Assembly (NCBI GenBank): GCA_024234215.1
Contig: JACKOQ010000007.1
Span: 1 to 54,859, forward strand
DNA from: Pseudomonadales bacterium
GTDB taxonomy: Bacteria; Pseudomonadota; Gammaproteobacteria; Pseudomonadales; UBA5862
Reading direction: 5' to 3'
Length of the DNA: 54,859 bases
The position numbers and the translations under genes were made by a program. Each line of letters begins with the position of its first letter. Position 1 is the first letter of the stretch. This document shows positions 41,396 to 50,921 of the stretch, one piece after another. The notes beneath the pieces are model-generated. The model ran no database searches and was not told the DNA's origin. It worked only from the letters and a program-made list of their open reading frames with translations.

Positions 41396-44300
41396 TTGAT
41401 CTTCCCGCAGCCTGCCATTATCCACCCTTCTCCAACACTGTCGCATCCTGTACCGAGAGGTCTCAGAGGCGGCTTCGGCCTGATTCTGCTCATTCTGCTG
41501 CTGATCGGCTGTCAGGAGCCCCAACCGGCCGACCCAGCCACCCAGATCGACACCGCGCGGCAGAAGTGGCAGGAGGGGGAGGTCGATGCGGCCCGCAACC
41601 TGCTGCAACAGCTGCTGACCCGCTATCCGCGCCTCTCCCCGGCCCGCACCCTGCTCGGTCGCATCGAACTGGCGCAGGGCAATCTCGACCGCGCCGAGCA
41701 CCATCTGCGCCATGACCTTGGCTGCGTCGATGACGGCGATCAGGCCCGGCTGGCCTATGCCGAACTGCTGCGGGCCCGGGGCGATCTTCAGCAGCTCTCG
41801 CTGCTGCTGGCGGCCGATCTGCTCTCACCCGCTGCCGACAACAGCGCACGTCATCACTTTCTGCTGGCAGAGGTCGCCAGCGGTCGCGGCGACTGGGCCA
41901 GTGCGCTCGACCACTATCGACGCGCCATCCAGATCGATCCACGAATGTCCGAAGCGCAACTGGGGCTGCTGCGCACGCTGATCCGCCAGGGACAGGATGC
42001 AGAGGCACTGCAACAGATCACCCTGCTGCTGAATGAGCCCGCCGCGCCGGCCGAACTGTTCGAACTGCGTGCAGAGATCGAGGCGCGACAGGGCCGACTC
42101 GAGACCGCGGTACAGAGCCTGGAGATGGCCATTGCGCTGGCGCCCAATCGAGCGGAGGCCAGGATCGCACATGCCCGCCTGCGGTTGCGCATGCGGCAAC
42201 CCGATCTCGCCCGCCAGGAGATCGCCGTGCTGCTGAAGCAGATGCCGGATTCCATTGCCGTGCGCCTGCTCGATGCCGACCTGCATGAACAGCTCGGCGA
42301 CCGCGACGGCACCATCAGCCGGCTGCGAGAGATCTTTCTGCTCGACCAGAACCAGTCCGACGCGCTCGGGCGGCTCGGCACCCTGCTCTACCAGCGGCAA
42401 CGCTGGCGCGAGGCCGAGATCTATCTCGACCGCTGGCTGACGCTCTCCCAGCGTGGCAGCACGGACGAAGTGGCGATCAGGCAGATGCTGGCGCGCAGCC
42501 AGTTGCAGTTGCGCAACTTGACCGCAGCCGAAAAGAATCTGCTCTGGCTGCGCACGCATGGCGGCGGCGATGCCAGCGAAGTCGATCTGGTGAAACTCTA
42601 TCTGTTGGGAGGAAGAACCTCCGAGGGCGTGTCACTGGCCACCGCCCTGACCGAGCGGCTGCCACAAAACGATGCGCCACTGGCGAACCAGCTGGCCGAA
42701 CTGCTGCTGCAACAGAATCAAACGCAACCCGCGCTGAAGCTGCTGAGCCGCATCACTTCGACCCAGCCGCAAACGCCGCCACCAACCCGATTGCTGCTGA
42801 TTCGTACACTGATCGCCAGTCAGGATCTCGACCGCGCCCGACGCGAGCTCGAAAGCTGGCATCAGCGCGACACCGCATCGGCGCTCGCCTGGCAAGCCGC
42901 CGGCGAGGTTGCGGCAGCCAGGGGCCAGTGGCCCGAGGCGCAGAGTGCCTGGCAGCGCGCCAAAGCCATCGATGACAGCGACCCCCGACTGTGGCTCGAC
43001 ATCGCCACCGCAGCCCGGATGCAGAACCGCGCCGACGAGGGGCGCAGACTGCTCGATGAGGCCCTGGTGCGTTTTCCGGATCAACTGGAGCTGCAACTGA
43101 CCGCTGCCGACTTTGAACGGATGACCCACCATCCGGAGAATTATCACAGCCGGATGAAACAGCTGATCGAACGACATCCCGAAGAGGCAGTGCCACGCAT
43201 CCGCTACGCCCGCACCCTGCTTGAGCTTGGACAGGCCGAGGCCGCGCAGCTCTGGTTGGTGCCACTGGAGACCCACGAAGAACGCAACGCCGACTACCAC
43301 CTGATTGCCGCCCAGGTCGCGCTGAAGCTTGCCGATGCCAACAGCGCGGTGATTCACTGCAAGCGGCTCACCCAACTTCAGCCCAACAGTGCGGCCCATC
43401 AGCAGTTGCTGGGTGACGCCTATCTGCTGCAGAACGAACCGCTCTCGGCAGCCAGTGCCTATGAGCGGGCCTGGCAGATCGAACCGGCGAACGGTCTCGC
43501 CTTCACTGCGATGATCCAGACCCAGCTCAGACTGCAAAAACATGCCATGGCGCAGCGCGCCATCCTGCGGGCCAGCAAACAGCCGACCGGGCTCGACGCA
43601 CAGACGTTGGCCAGCGCCGCCGCGACAGTCGCCGAGGCACAGCTCGAAGCGGGCCAATCTGCCGAGGCCGAACAACTGCTTGAACAACTGCCCAAACTGA
43701 CCCTGACCACGCCCCGGCTGCTCGCGCTCAGGATCGAACTGCTGATCGCCAGCAACGCAGCGGCCGAAGCCGAACGGCTGTTATCGCTGCTGCGGCAGAT
43801 CGAGCAGGAGGGGCCCTACAGCCATTTCGCCCAGGCCAGACTGCTGCAACAGCGGGGTCGACAGGCCGAAGCCATTGCAGAGTTGCAACAGTCGCTGGCA
43901 CGCGTGCCGCTGCCACGTGCCCACCTTGCCCTGCTCGACCTGCTGCTCGAACGCAACGCCTACACCGAAGCCGAGGCCCAGGCCACTGCCTGGCAACACC
44001 AGCATCCCGACGATGCCAGCAACCTGCAGCGGCTGGCCAGACTCTCTCAGCACAATGGCAACAGCGAGCAGGCCATTGCCCAGTACCAGGCGCTGCTGAA
44101 ACTGCAACCCGGCCAGATCGATGCGATGGCCAACCTGATCCGCCTGCTCGAACCGAGCGATCCGGCCCTGGCGCTTGGCTACGCCAAGCAGGCCTATCTG
44201 CTCAAACCCGGTTCGGCCGAGATCTCGGGTCTCTATGGCTGGCTGCTGCTGCGCACCAGACAGTCACCGGACCAGGCCCAGCGCCTGCTGCTGAGCGCAC

Positions 44301-44485
44301 ACCAGAGCCAGACCGATGATTCGGAGATTCTCTATCACCTGGCACAGGCGGAACTGGCTCTGGAGCGCAAGGCCGAAGCGATCAAACACCTGCGTGTTCT
44401 GGCGGAGCGCGAAAACGATCCCTATCGGGAGCAGGCCGGCGCACTGCTCGACAGCCTGGCCTGGCGACCCTCGCAGCCCAACTGA
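41396..44485 (+). CDS. Very large TPR-repeat lipoprotein
   Basis: About 1029 residues made almost wholly of tetratricopeptide repeats. A hydrophobic segment LRGGFGLILLILLLIGC ends in a lipobox (lipid-modified C39 with this start), so the protein should be a periplasmic or outer-membrane lipoprotein. The repeats follow the A-x2-LGRIELAQGNLDRAEHHL pattern, with about 25 to 28 units to the C-terminus. The general architecture resembles PrsT-type proteins of PEP-CTERM/exosortase loci. The start is uncertain: the TTG at 41396 gives a long n-region and no good Shine-Dalgarno; an ATG at 41303 gives an unusually long leader overlapping queF. It is not in an operon with other genes here. Function is not known. 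Confidence 0.75.
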   Translation: MIFPQPAIIHPSPTLSHPVPRGLRGGFGLILLILLLIGCQEPQPADPATQIDTARQKWQEGEVDAARNLLQQLLTRYPRLSPARTLLGRIELAQGNLDRAEHHLRHDLGCVDDGDQARLAYAELLRARGDLQQLSLLLAADLLSPAADNSARHHFLLAEVASGRGDWASALDHYRRAIQIDPRMSEAQLGLLRTLIRQGQDAEALQQITLLLNEPAAPAELFELRAEIEARQGRLETAVQSLEMAIALAPNRAEARIAHARLRLRMRQPDLARQEIAVLLKQMPDSIAVRLLDADLHEQLGDRDGTISRLREIFLLDQNQSDALGRLGTLLYQRQRWREAEIYLDRWLTLSQRGSTDEVAIRQMLARSQLQLRNLTAAEKNLLWLRTHGGGDASEVDLVKLYLLGGRTSEGVSLATALTERLPQNDAPLANQLAELLLQQNQTQPALKLLSRITSTQPQTPPPTRLLLIRTLIASQDLDRARRELESWHQRDTASALAWQAAGEVAAARGQWPEAQSAWQRAKAIDDSDPRLWLDIATAARMQNRADEGRRLLDEALVRFPDQLELQLTAADFERMTHHPENYHSRMKQLIERHPEEAVPRIRYARTLLELGQAEAAQLWLVPLETHEERNADYHLIAAQVALKLADANSAVIHCKRLTQLQPNSAAHQQLLGDAYLLQNEPLSAASAYERAWQIEPANGLAFTAMIQTQLRLQKHAMAQRAILRASKQPTGLDAQTLASAAATVAEAQLEAGQSAEAEQLLEQLPKLTLTTPRLLALRIELLIASNAAAEAERLLSLLRQIEQEGPYSHFAQARLLQQRGRQAEAIAELQQSLARVPLPRAHLALLDLLLERNAYTEAEAQATAWQHQHPDDASNLQRLARLSQHNGNSEQAIAQYQALLKLQPGQIDAMANLIRLLEPSDPALALGYAKQAYLLKPGSAEISGLYGWLLLRTRQSPDQAQRLLLSAHQSQTDDSEILYHLAQAELALERKAEAIKHLRVLAERENDPYREQAGALLDSLAWRPSQPN

Positions 44486-44502
44486 ACGACAGCCCGGTCA
44501 GA

Positions 44503-44532
44503 TTGGCTTTTTGCCGACGGCTCGGCTTTAAT
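44503..44532 (+). promoter_or_regulatory. Possible promoter of the DAHP synthase gene
   Basis: TTGGCT and TTTAAT are separated by 18 bp, with the -10 about 40 bp before the ATG. The spacer contains a short dyad (GCCGA / TCGGC) that could be an operator, but no known aromatic-regulator box is recognisable. Confidence 0.4.
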
Positions 44533-44572
44533 AGTTGCCCTTCGTCAATTCATAGACTCGACAACGATCGCC

Positions 44573-45655
44573 ATGCCCCACTCCCTGGAAAACATCAACG
44601 TCATCTCGCAGGATGTGCTGCTGACCCCGGTGCAACTGAAGCGCGAAATTCCCGCCTCCGAACTGGCCCAGTCGACGGTCGCGGCCGGTCGACAGACGCT
44701 CTGCAACATCCTCGATGGCAAGGACCATCGCCTCTTCGTCGTCGTCGGACCCTGTTCGATTCATGACCTGGATGCCGCCCGCGAATACGCTGGCAAGCTG
44801 CGGCAACTGGCCCGGCAGGTCGAGGATACGCTGGTGCTGGTGATGCGGGTCTACTTCGAAAAACCGCGCACCACCGTCGGCTGGAAAGGGCTGATCAACG
44901 ACCCCTACATGGATGACTCGTTCCGCATCGACGAAGGATTGCGCATGGGCCGCAGGCTGCTGGTCGAGCTGGGCGAACTCGGACTGCCGACCGCCACCGA
45001 GGCGCTCGACCCGATCACGCCGCAGTACCTGCAGGATCTGATCGCCTGGTCGGCGATCGGTGCCCGCACCACCGAATCGCAGACCCACCGTGAAATGTCC
45101 AGCGGTCTGTCGATGCCGATCGGCTTCAAGAACGGCACCGATGGTGGCCTCGAAGTGGCCATCAATGCACTGAAGTCGGTCAAGCATCCGCACAGCTTCC
45201 TCGGCATCAACCCCGAGGGGCAGGTGTCGGTGATCCGCACCCGGGGCAACCGCTATGGTCACATCGTGCTGCGCGGCGGCAACGACCGGCCCAACTACGA
45301 CTCGGTCTGCATCGCCATCTGCGAACAGCAACTGGCAAAAGCCAGGATTCCCGCCAACATCATGGTCGATTGCAGCCACGCCAACTCCAACAAGGATCCG
45401 GCACTGCAACCGCTGGTGCTCGAAGACATCACCCACCAGATTCAGGAGGGCAACCAGTCGATCATCGGCGTCATGCTGGAGAGCAATCTGGAGTGGGGCA
45501 ACCAGCCGATTCCGGCTGATCTGACCCAGTTGAAGCGGGGGGTTTCGGTCACCGATGCCTGCGTCGACTGGAAGACCACCGAAGAAGCGCTGCTGCTGAT
45601 GCGCCGTCGCCTGGTCGACCACCTGCCGCAACGCCGTCGCAGCCTCGGCAGCTGA
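44573..45655 (+). CDS. aroF/aroG: 3-deoxy-7-phosphoheptulonate (DAHP) synthase, class I
   Basis: The enzyme joins phosphoenolpyruvate and erythrose 4-phosphate in the first step of the shikimate pathway. The 360-residue protein has the type I-alpha signatures VVGPCSIHD (56-65), RVYFEKPRTTVGWKGLINDP, GARTTESQTHREM and VDCSHANSNKDP. It contains an N-terminal extension of about 40 residues that in this subclass serves feedback binding. I cannot tell which aromatic amino acid inhibits it. The ATG lacks a strong Shine-Dalgarno. It is a single-gene unit ended by a strong hairpin. Confidence 0.96.
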   Translation: MPHSLENINVISQDVLLTPVQLKREIPASELAQSTVAAGRQTLCNILDGKDHRLFVVVGPCSIHDLDAAREYAGKLRQLARQVEDTLVLVMRVYFEKPRTTVGWKGLINDPYMDDSFRIDEGLRMGRRLLVELGELGLPTATEALDPITPQYLQDLIAWSAIGARTTESQTHREMSSGLSMPIGFKNGTDGGLEVAINALKSVKHPHSFLGINPEGQVSVIRTRGNRYGHIVLRGGNDRPNYDSVCIAICEQQLAKARIPANIMVDCSHANSNKDPALQPLVLEDITHQIQEGNQSIIGVMLESNLEWGNQPIPADLTQLKRGVSVTDACVDWKTTEEALLLMRRRLVDHLPQRRRSLGS

Positions 45656-45668
45656 TCAACCGCGACGC

Positions 45669-45708
45669 TGCGCGCTCCCCTCGTCCGCATGGCGAAGGGG
45701 AGCGCGCA
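45669..45708. terminator. Bidirectional terminator between DAHP synthase and CoA-transferase genes
   Basis: A perfect 13-bp inverted repeat (TGCGCGCTCCCCT / AGGGGAGCGCGCA) with a 14-nt loop fills the 59-bp gap between two convergent genes. The stem is very GC-rich but no T tract follows on either side, so it may work with Rho or as an mRNA 3'-end stabiliser for both transcripts. Confidence 0.65.
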
Positions 45709-45714
45709 ACCGCA

Positions 45715-46977
45715 TCAACCCGCGGCGGTGTGCGCGGTCCTCCCCCCCTTGCGGCCCGATGCCGAGACCTCGACCACGCCGGCTGCCACCAGCTGATCGA
45801 CCTCGGCCGGGTCCATGCCCAGCAGCTGTTCCAGCACATAGAGGCTGTCCTCGCCGACACAGGGCGATGCGCGGCTGAGCAGGGCCGGAGTCTGCGACAG
45901 CACCGCCTGACTGCCGTTGTAGGGCACCCGCCCCATCACCGAGTGCTCCAACTCGACGAAGTAACCGCGATAGAGCACCTGGGGGTCTTCATAGAGATCG
46001 GACTGCGACTGCACCGGTGCGGCGGCCACCTCCGGCTGCAGCAGGTACATCAGGGCGCGACCATCCTGATCACGGGTCCAGTCACCGAGGTGCTGATCGA
46101 GCAGCGCCTGATGCGTCAGCCGGCCGCTCAGCGTCTGAAAACGGTCATCCTCGGCCCAGGCCGGCGCGCCCATCTTCTGCTTCAACGCCTGCCAGGCCGC
46201 ATCCCCCTCCACGGCGATCGCCACCCAGCGGTCCTCCCCACGGCAAGGGTAGACCCCATGGGGCGCGGCACTCGGCGCGGCGTTGCCGGCGCGGTCGGCC
46301 ACCCGCTCATTGACGGCGTAGTCGAGCAGTTCGGTGCCGAGAAACTGGCTGGCGGCCTCGAACTGGGAGACATCGATGTACTGCCCCTGACCGGTACGGC
46401 GCCGATGATCGAGCGCCGCCACCAGCGCGCAGGTGGTGAAGCGCTGGGCGATGAAGTCGGTGTAGGCACCATAGACCGGCACCGGCGTGCCGTCGGGCCA
46501 GCCGGTCACCGCATAGAAGCCGCTGTGGGCGGCCATCAGGTTGCCGAAGCCGGGATAGTGCGCGCGCGGACCTGTCTGCCCCTGCATGCAGGTCGACAGC
46601 ATCACCAGACTTGGGTGCTCGTGCCGCAGCGTCTCGTAGTCGAGCCCCCACTTGGCCAGGTTGCCCGGCGTGAAGCTCTCGATCAGCACATCGGCCCACA
46701 GCGCCAGCCGCCGGGCGATCTCCTGTCCCTGGGGCTGGGCCATGTCGAGCCCCAGCCCCAGCTTGGAGCAGTTGTAATCGCCATAGAACATCGAATTGTC
46801 GAGACCGGGCTGCCCTTTCTGAAAGGGCGGCGCGGTGCGCAGGATGTCCGGTCGCTTGCTGCTGTCGAGCCGCACCACGGTCGCACCATGGTCGGCCAGA
46901 TAACGGGCCGTCAGCGGACCGACGCCGACCCAGGACATGTCCCACACCTTGAGTCCGGAAAAGGGCTGCTTGTTCAT
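45715..46977 (-). CDS. Class III CoA-transferase (CaiB/BaiF family), downstream member of a tandem pair
   Basis: A 420-residue CaiB/BaiF protein beginning PFSGLKVWDMSWVGVGPLTARYLADHGATVVRLDSS, the family N-terminus. The catalytic aspartate region is preserved in VYGAYTDFIAQRFTTCALVAALDHRRRTGQGQYIDVS, with the aspartate in YTDF and the RxxTGxGQ motif intact. Class III enzymes move CoA between carboxylic acids through an aspartyl-CoA thioester intermediate. The ATG has AAGGAG at 9 nt. It starts 16 bp after a second, distinct CoA-transferase on the same strand, suggesting a heteromeric enzyme. The substrate acids cannot be read from sequence; no nearby beta-oxidation gene gives a clue. Confidence 0.9.
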   Translation of the reverse strand: MNKQPFSGLKVWDMSWVGVGPLTARYLADHGATVVRLDSSKRPDILRTAPPFQKGQPGLDNSMFYGDYNCSKLGLGLDMAQPQGQEIARRLALWADVLIESFTPGNLAKWGLDYETLRHEHPSLVMLSTCMQGQTGPRAHYPGFGNLMAAHSGFYAVTGWPDGTPVPVYGAYTDFIAQRFTTCALVAALDHRRRTGQGQYIDVSQFEAASQFLGTELLDYAVNERVADRAGNAAPSAAPHGVYPCRGEDRWVAIAVEGDAAWQALKQKMGAPAWAEDDRFQTLSGRLTHQALLDQHLGDWTRDQDGRALMYLLQPEVAAAPVQSQSDLYEDPQVLYRGYFVELEHSVMGRVPYNGSQAVLSQTPALLSRASPCVGEDSLYVLEQLLGMDPAEVDQLVAAGVVEVSASGRKGGRTAHTAAG

Positions 46978-46993
46978 TGTTCGATGCTCCTTG

Positions 46994-48280
46994 CTAGAGT
47001 ACGCCGGCGCCGGCCAGGCGAACCAGTTGCTGTCGATCGAGGCCAAGTCTGCCGCAATAGACCTCTTCGTTGTGTTCGCCGATGGTGGGCGCACGCGACA
47101 GCGCCGGCAGCGGCGTCTGCGACAGCTTGGCCCAGGGCCCCGGATAGCGGACCTCGCCAATGCCAGGGTGCTCGACCTGCTGAAAGAATTCACGCGCGAT
47201 CAGCTGTTCGTCGGCACTGATGTCCTTGACCGTGCTGATCGGCGCCAGCAGCACCCGCCGCTGCAGCGCGCCGGCATAGAGGGTCGCCTTGTCGTGCAGC
47301 ATGAAGAATTCGAGCAGGAAATCCGAAAGCAGCGTGAACAGCTCGGCTTTTTCGGGATTGCGGATCAGCGCGCCGAAATCGAGCGCCTTCCAGTCGGTGT
47401 CGAGCAGTATCGCCGGCACGGTCATGTCGGCCGCCGCCCATTCGAGCAGCGCGCCGATGGTCTGCGCACCCAGCACGCCGCCGGTCAGCATGATGCAGAC
47501 ATGGCCATCCTTGCAGCCATAGATGGCGCGCCGCTTGAATCCACCACTTTCGGCCCAGATGCCCTGCCGCACCAGATTCTTGTTTTCGAGTTTTGGAAAG
47601 GGGGTCGCATTCATCAATGCCCGCGTCGCCGAAAGCTGCGCCGCCACGTCGACATGCTGGCCGCTGCCGCCACCGGAGACATGGTAGAGCGCGAACAGGC
47701 TGTTGAGCGCCCCCTCGGCCGCACCATGCAGATCGGCCTGAGGCACCGAGACCCGCACCGGTGCGCGGTCAGGATCACCAGTCAGAAAGATCGAACCACA
47801 GAGCGCGGTCAGAATCAGATCCGGCCCCTGGAACCGGGCATGCGGACCCAGTTGGCCAAAAGGGGTGATCGAGGTCCAGACCAGCCTGGGATGCTCTGCC
47901 ATCAACTGCGCATGATCGATACCGAGGCGGGCGAGATGGCCCGGCGCGAAGGATTCGAGCAGCAGGTCGGTCTGCGACAGCAGCCGCCGGAACAGCGCCC
48001 GGCCATCTTCGGTTTCGAGATTGAGGGTGATCGAGCGCTTGCCGCGGTTGAGAAACCACCAGCGCAGCGAGTGTTCGGGATCGGCCCGGTCCTGGTAGAA
48101 AGGTCCACGGTGACGGCCCGGATCGCCGCCAACCGGCTCGACCTTGAGCACCTGCGCACCCAGATCGGCCAGAATCTTGCCGGACATCCAGCCCCGCTCG
48201 GTGGTCAGATCGAGCACACGATAGGGCGCAAGCGGGCCGGCCTGCGATTGAGCCGCAGCGGCTCGGGTGGGTTGACTCAT
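46994..48280 (-). CDS. Class III CoA-transferase (CaiB/BaiF family), upstream member of a tandem pair
   Basis: A 428-residue CaiB/BaiF protein with YRVLDLTTERGWMSGKILADLGAQVLKVEP at the N-terminus and a LLESFAPGHLARLGID motif. The catalytic aspartate is in VPQADLHGAAEGALN, followed by GSGQHVDVAAQ. The RxxTGxG element reads HVSGGGSGQ, a variant, and the sequence is clearly diverged from its neighbour, so it is not a recent duplication. The ATG at 48280 was chosen, with another ATG five codons upstream; GGAG lies about 9 nt before the chosen one. It leads the two-gene unit. Confidence 0.88.
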   Translation of the reverse strand: MSQPTRAAAAQSQAGPLAPYRVLDLTTERGWMSGKILADLGAQVLKVEPVGGDPGRHRGPFYQDRADPEHSLRWWFLNRGKRSITLNLETEDGRALFRRLLSQTDLLLESFAPGHLARLGIDHAQLMAEHPRLVWTSITPFGQLGPHARFQGPDLILTALCGSIFLTGDPDRAPVRVSVPQADLHGAAEGALNSLFALYHVSGGGSGQHVDVAAQLSATRALMNATPFPKLENKNLVRQGIWAESGGFKRRAIYGCKDGHVCIMLTGGVLGAQTIGALLEWAAADMTVPAILLDTDWKALDFGALIRNPEKAELFTLLSDFLLEFFMLHDKATLYAGALQRRVLLAPISTVKDISADEQLIAREFFQQVEHPGIGEVRYPGPWAKLSQTPLPALSRAPTIGEHNEEVYCGRLGLDRQQLVRLAGAGVL

Positions 48281-48492
48281 TGCCCCGCACTCCATGTGGT
48301 GCTGAATCGGGGTTACGACAGCAGTTGATTCAGCGTTGATTATTGTTATTGGTGGTCATTGCTGGTCGCCAGATCACCCTGCGCCTGCCGTCTTGATCCG
48401 GGTGACATGCGCGTCCATCATCGCCCGAAATCGATCTTCGTTGCAACGTTCCGCGCTGCTTCATCACGCAATGGGCGGTGCCCGCCCGATGC

Positions 48493-48522
48493 TGCAACAG
48501 CGCCGGAGCAGACGCTGTTGCA
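48493..48522 (-). terminator. Hairpin downstream of the TPR lipoprotein gene
   Basis: A perfect 10-bp inverted repeat (TGCAACAGCG / CGCTGTTGCA) with a 10-nt loop begins 11 bp after the stop codon of the TPR gene. A second short hairpin (GGGCGG / CCGCCC) lies at about 48473-48487. No T tract follows, so they may act with Rho or protect the 3' end. The rest of the 253-bp gap up to the CoA-transferase gene shows no gene. Confidence 0.5.
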
Positions 48523-48533
48523 TCGCGACATCC

Positions 48534-50921
48534 TCAACCTCCCAGCTTCGCCAGCGCGCCCCTGGCATCACTGATCCAGGATTCGCCCTTGGCCTGTTCC
48601 AGCGCGGCGCGCAACCGCGCCTTGGCCTCTTCCGTGCGCCCGGCATTCTGATAGCTCAGCCCCAGGTGGTAGTTGATCACCGCCACGTTGGGGGCCAGCC
48701 GCTGCGCCTCCTCGAGGTGGGCGATCGCCTGCGCCATGTCGCCCTGCCGGTAGTAGACCCAGCCCAGCGTGTCGCGGTAGAGCGGATTCTTCGAGTTCTC
48801 GAACTGCTTGGCCAGCGTCAGCGCCTCCTTGAGCAGGGTCGGGTTGTCGCGGTCGCTCAGCAGTGCCGCCAGGTTGTTGGCCGCCACCTCGATCTGCGGT
48901 GAGCTGGCCAGAATGGCACGGTACTCGTTGATCGCCTGATCGATCTGTCCGGTGGACTCGTAGAGGTTGGCCAACTGCAACCAGAGCATCATCTCTCCGG
49001 TGGCCTCATGGCCCTGCTTCAGCATCGCGGCGGCCTGCTGCGGCGCCTTGCGGGCCATGTGCAGCTTGGCCATGTTGAGATAGGGTGCCGGGAACTTCGG
49101 CGAGACCTCGATGGCACGGCGGAACGCAGCCTCGGCAGCCGCATGATCACGTTTGCCCAGCAGAATCTCGCCCTTGAGATTGAGCGCCACGCTGTGTTGC
49201 GGATTCTGTTTCAGCGTCTTTTCGAGGTTTGCCAGCGCGGCATCCACCTGATTGAGCGCCAGATAGGAGCGGCTGATCGCCACCAGCGGTTCGATCGCAT
49301 TGGGTGAGCGATCGAGCGCCTGCTGGAACTCCTTGATGCTGGTCTCGAAGACCTGCTCGCCCTGATGGCTGAGGCCGGCCAGATAGTAGCCCAATGGCTG
49401 GTCGGGGAAGGCCGCCTTCAGTTTCTCGGCCGTCTCCCGCGCGCTGCCCCACTGCTTGTCGTTCAGTTGCAGTTCGGCCAGCCTGCGCAATCCATCCTGG
49501 TCGTTCGGCAGTGCCTGGTTCAACTGCTCCAGCGTGGCAATGGCGGCCTTGGCATCGCCGCTCTCCAGGGAGATCTGCGCCAGTTCGAGGTAGAGCTCGC
49601 GCTCCTGTGGCGCACTCTGCAATGCCTTCTGCAGGGTGTCACGCGCCAGCTCGACCTCTTTCTTCTGCAGGTGCGCCCGCGCCAGCAACCGCATCGCACG
49701 GATGGCATTGGGCTGCTCCTTCAGCACCGCACGCAGGTCGGTGATCGCCGCATCGGGCTGCTCACGCACCAGCGCCACCGCGGCGCGGTTGATCAGGCCA
49801 TCCTGGTTCTTGGGATCGGCCTTCAGCACTTCGCTGGTCAGGGTGTCGGCCTCGTCGACCTTTTTCTGTGCGAGCAGATAGCCAGCCAGACTGTTGCGCG
49901 CCTTGATGCCCTCCTTGCCCTCGCCATCGAGCTTGATGATCTCGCGGTAGACCTCCATCACCTGCTGCTCGCGCTGGGCACTTCGATAGAGATCGGCCAG
50001 TCCGAAGCGCAGCGTGTGGTTCTTCGGCTCCTGTTCGATGAAACCGCGCAGGCTCTGCTCCGCCGCCTCGAAGCCCTGCTGCTTGCCAATCAGCTCGATC
50101 AGCGCCAGTTTGGGCGGAACCGCCGTGGCATCGGCGGCAATGGCATCACGCAGAATCTGCTCGGCCTCGGCCTGCTGCCCATGGGCGTTGTAGTAACGGG
50201 CCAGACGCAGCCGGTGCGAAAACTCCTGCGGCTGCAGGGCAATGATCTGCTTCAGCGCCTGCGCGCTCTTTTCGCTCTGGCCGCTCTTTTCATAGAGCCG
50301 TGCCAGCAGCAGTTGCAGACTGGCCTCCTTCGGGTTCTGGCTGCTGCTGCGCTCCAGCACCGCAATGGCATTGGTCAGGTCACCCTTCGCCTCGTAGTTG
50401 GCCGACAGCACCGTGGCGGCCGGGATGTTGGCCGGATCTTTCTCCAGCACCTGGCTGGCATCCCTGAATGCGGCCTCGTTGTCACCCTTGCGGCCAGCGA
50501 TGATGCCGCGCATCACCAGGGCATCGGACTTGTCCGGTGCCAGCTTCAGCACCTCGGTCACCTGCTCCAGCGCCTTGTCGGCATCGTTGCTCAGCAGGTA
50601 GATCTGTGCCAGCTTCAGTCGCGCATCGACATGGCTGGAATCGAGCTCGACCACCTGCTGATAGTAGGCGTAGGCCTTGCGCCAGTTCTGCTGCTTCTCT
50701 TCAAGCTGCCCCAGCAGATAGAGCGCGCCGACATCCTTGGGATCGATCTTCAGCACATTGCGCAACTCGAGCCGCGCCTTGGCGTAATCGGCCTGCTCCA
50801 TCAACGCCTTGCCACTGGCCAGGTACTTCGCCTTGCGCTCCTCGGCCCCACCACAGGCCAGCAGCAGCAGGCTCAACCCGACCACTGCGGCCACTTTCAA
50901 CCGTTTTGCATGCACTGGCAC
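48534..50921 (-). CDS. TPR-repeat lipoprotein of the exosortase locus (PrsT-like)
   Basis: A 795-residue lipoprotein: signal MPVHAKRLKVAAVVGLSLLLLAC with lipobox LLAC (C23), then about 22 consecutive TPR units (for example KALMEQADYAKARLELRNVLKID) to the end. This matches the PEP-CTERM-system TPR protein PrsT, usually found with an exosortase and glycan genes as here. Its likely role is a periplasmic or outer-membrane scaffold in export or sorting of a polysaccharide or protein; this is inference from context. The GTG start has GGGG 7 nt upstream. It is the last gene in the minus-strand exosortase locus and is followed by a hairpin. Confidence 0.85.
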   Translation of the reverse strand: MPVHAKRLKVAAVVGLSLLLLACGGAEERKAKYLASGKALMEQADYAKARLELRNVLKIDPKDVGALYLLGQLEEKQQNWRKAYAYYQQVVELDSSHVDARLKLAQIYLLSNDADKALEQVTEVLKLAPDKSDALVMRGIIAGRKGDNEAAFRDASQVLEKDPANIPAATVLSANYEAKGDLTNAIAVLERSSSQNPKEASLQLLLARLYEKSGQSEKSAQALKQIIALQPQEFSHRLRLARYYNAHGQQAEAEQILRDAIAADATAVPPKLALIELIGKQQGFEAAEQSLRGFIEQEPKNHTLRFGLADLYRSAQREQQVMEVYREIIKLDGEGKEGIKARNSLAGYLLAQKKVDEADTLTSEVLKADPKNQDGLINRAAVALVREQPDAAITDLRAVLKEQPNAIRAMRLLARAHLQKKEVELARDTLQKALQSAPQERELYLELAQISLESGDAKAAIATLEQLNQALPNDQDGLRRLAELQLNDKQWGSARETAEKLKAAFPDQPLGYYLAGLSHQGEQVFETSIKEFQQALDRSPNAIEPLVAISRSYLALNQVDAALANLEKTLKQNPQHSVALNLKGEILLGKRDHAAAEAAFRRAIEVSPKFPAPYLNMAKLHMARKAPQQAAAMLKQGHEATGEMMLWLQLANLYESTGQIDQAINEYRAILASSPQIEVAANNLAALLSDRDNPTLLKEALTLAKQFENSKNPLYRDTLGWVYYRQGDMAQAIAHLEEAQRLAPNVAVINYHLGLSYQNAGRTEEAKARLRAALEQAKGESWISDARGALAKLGG

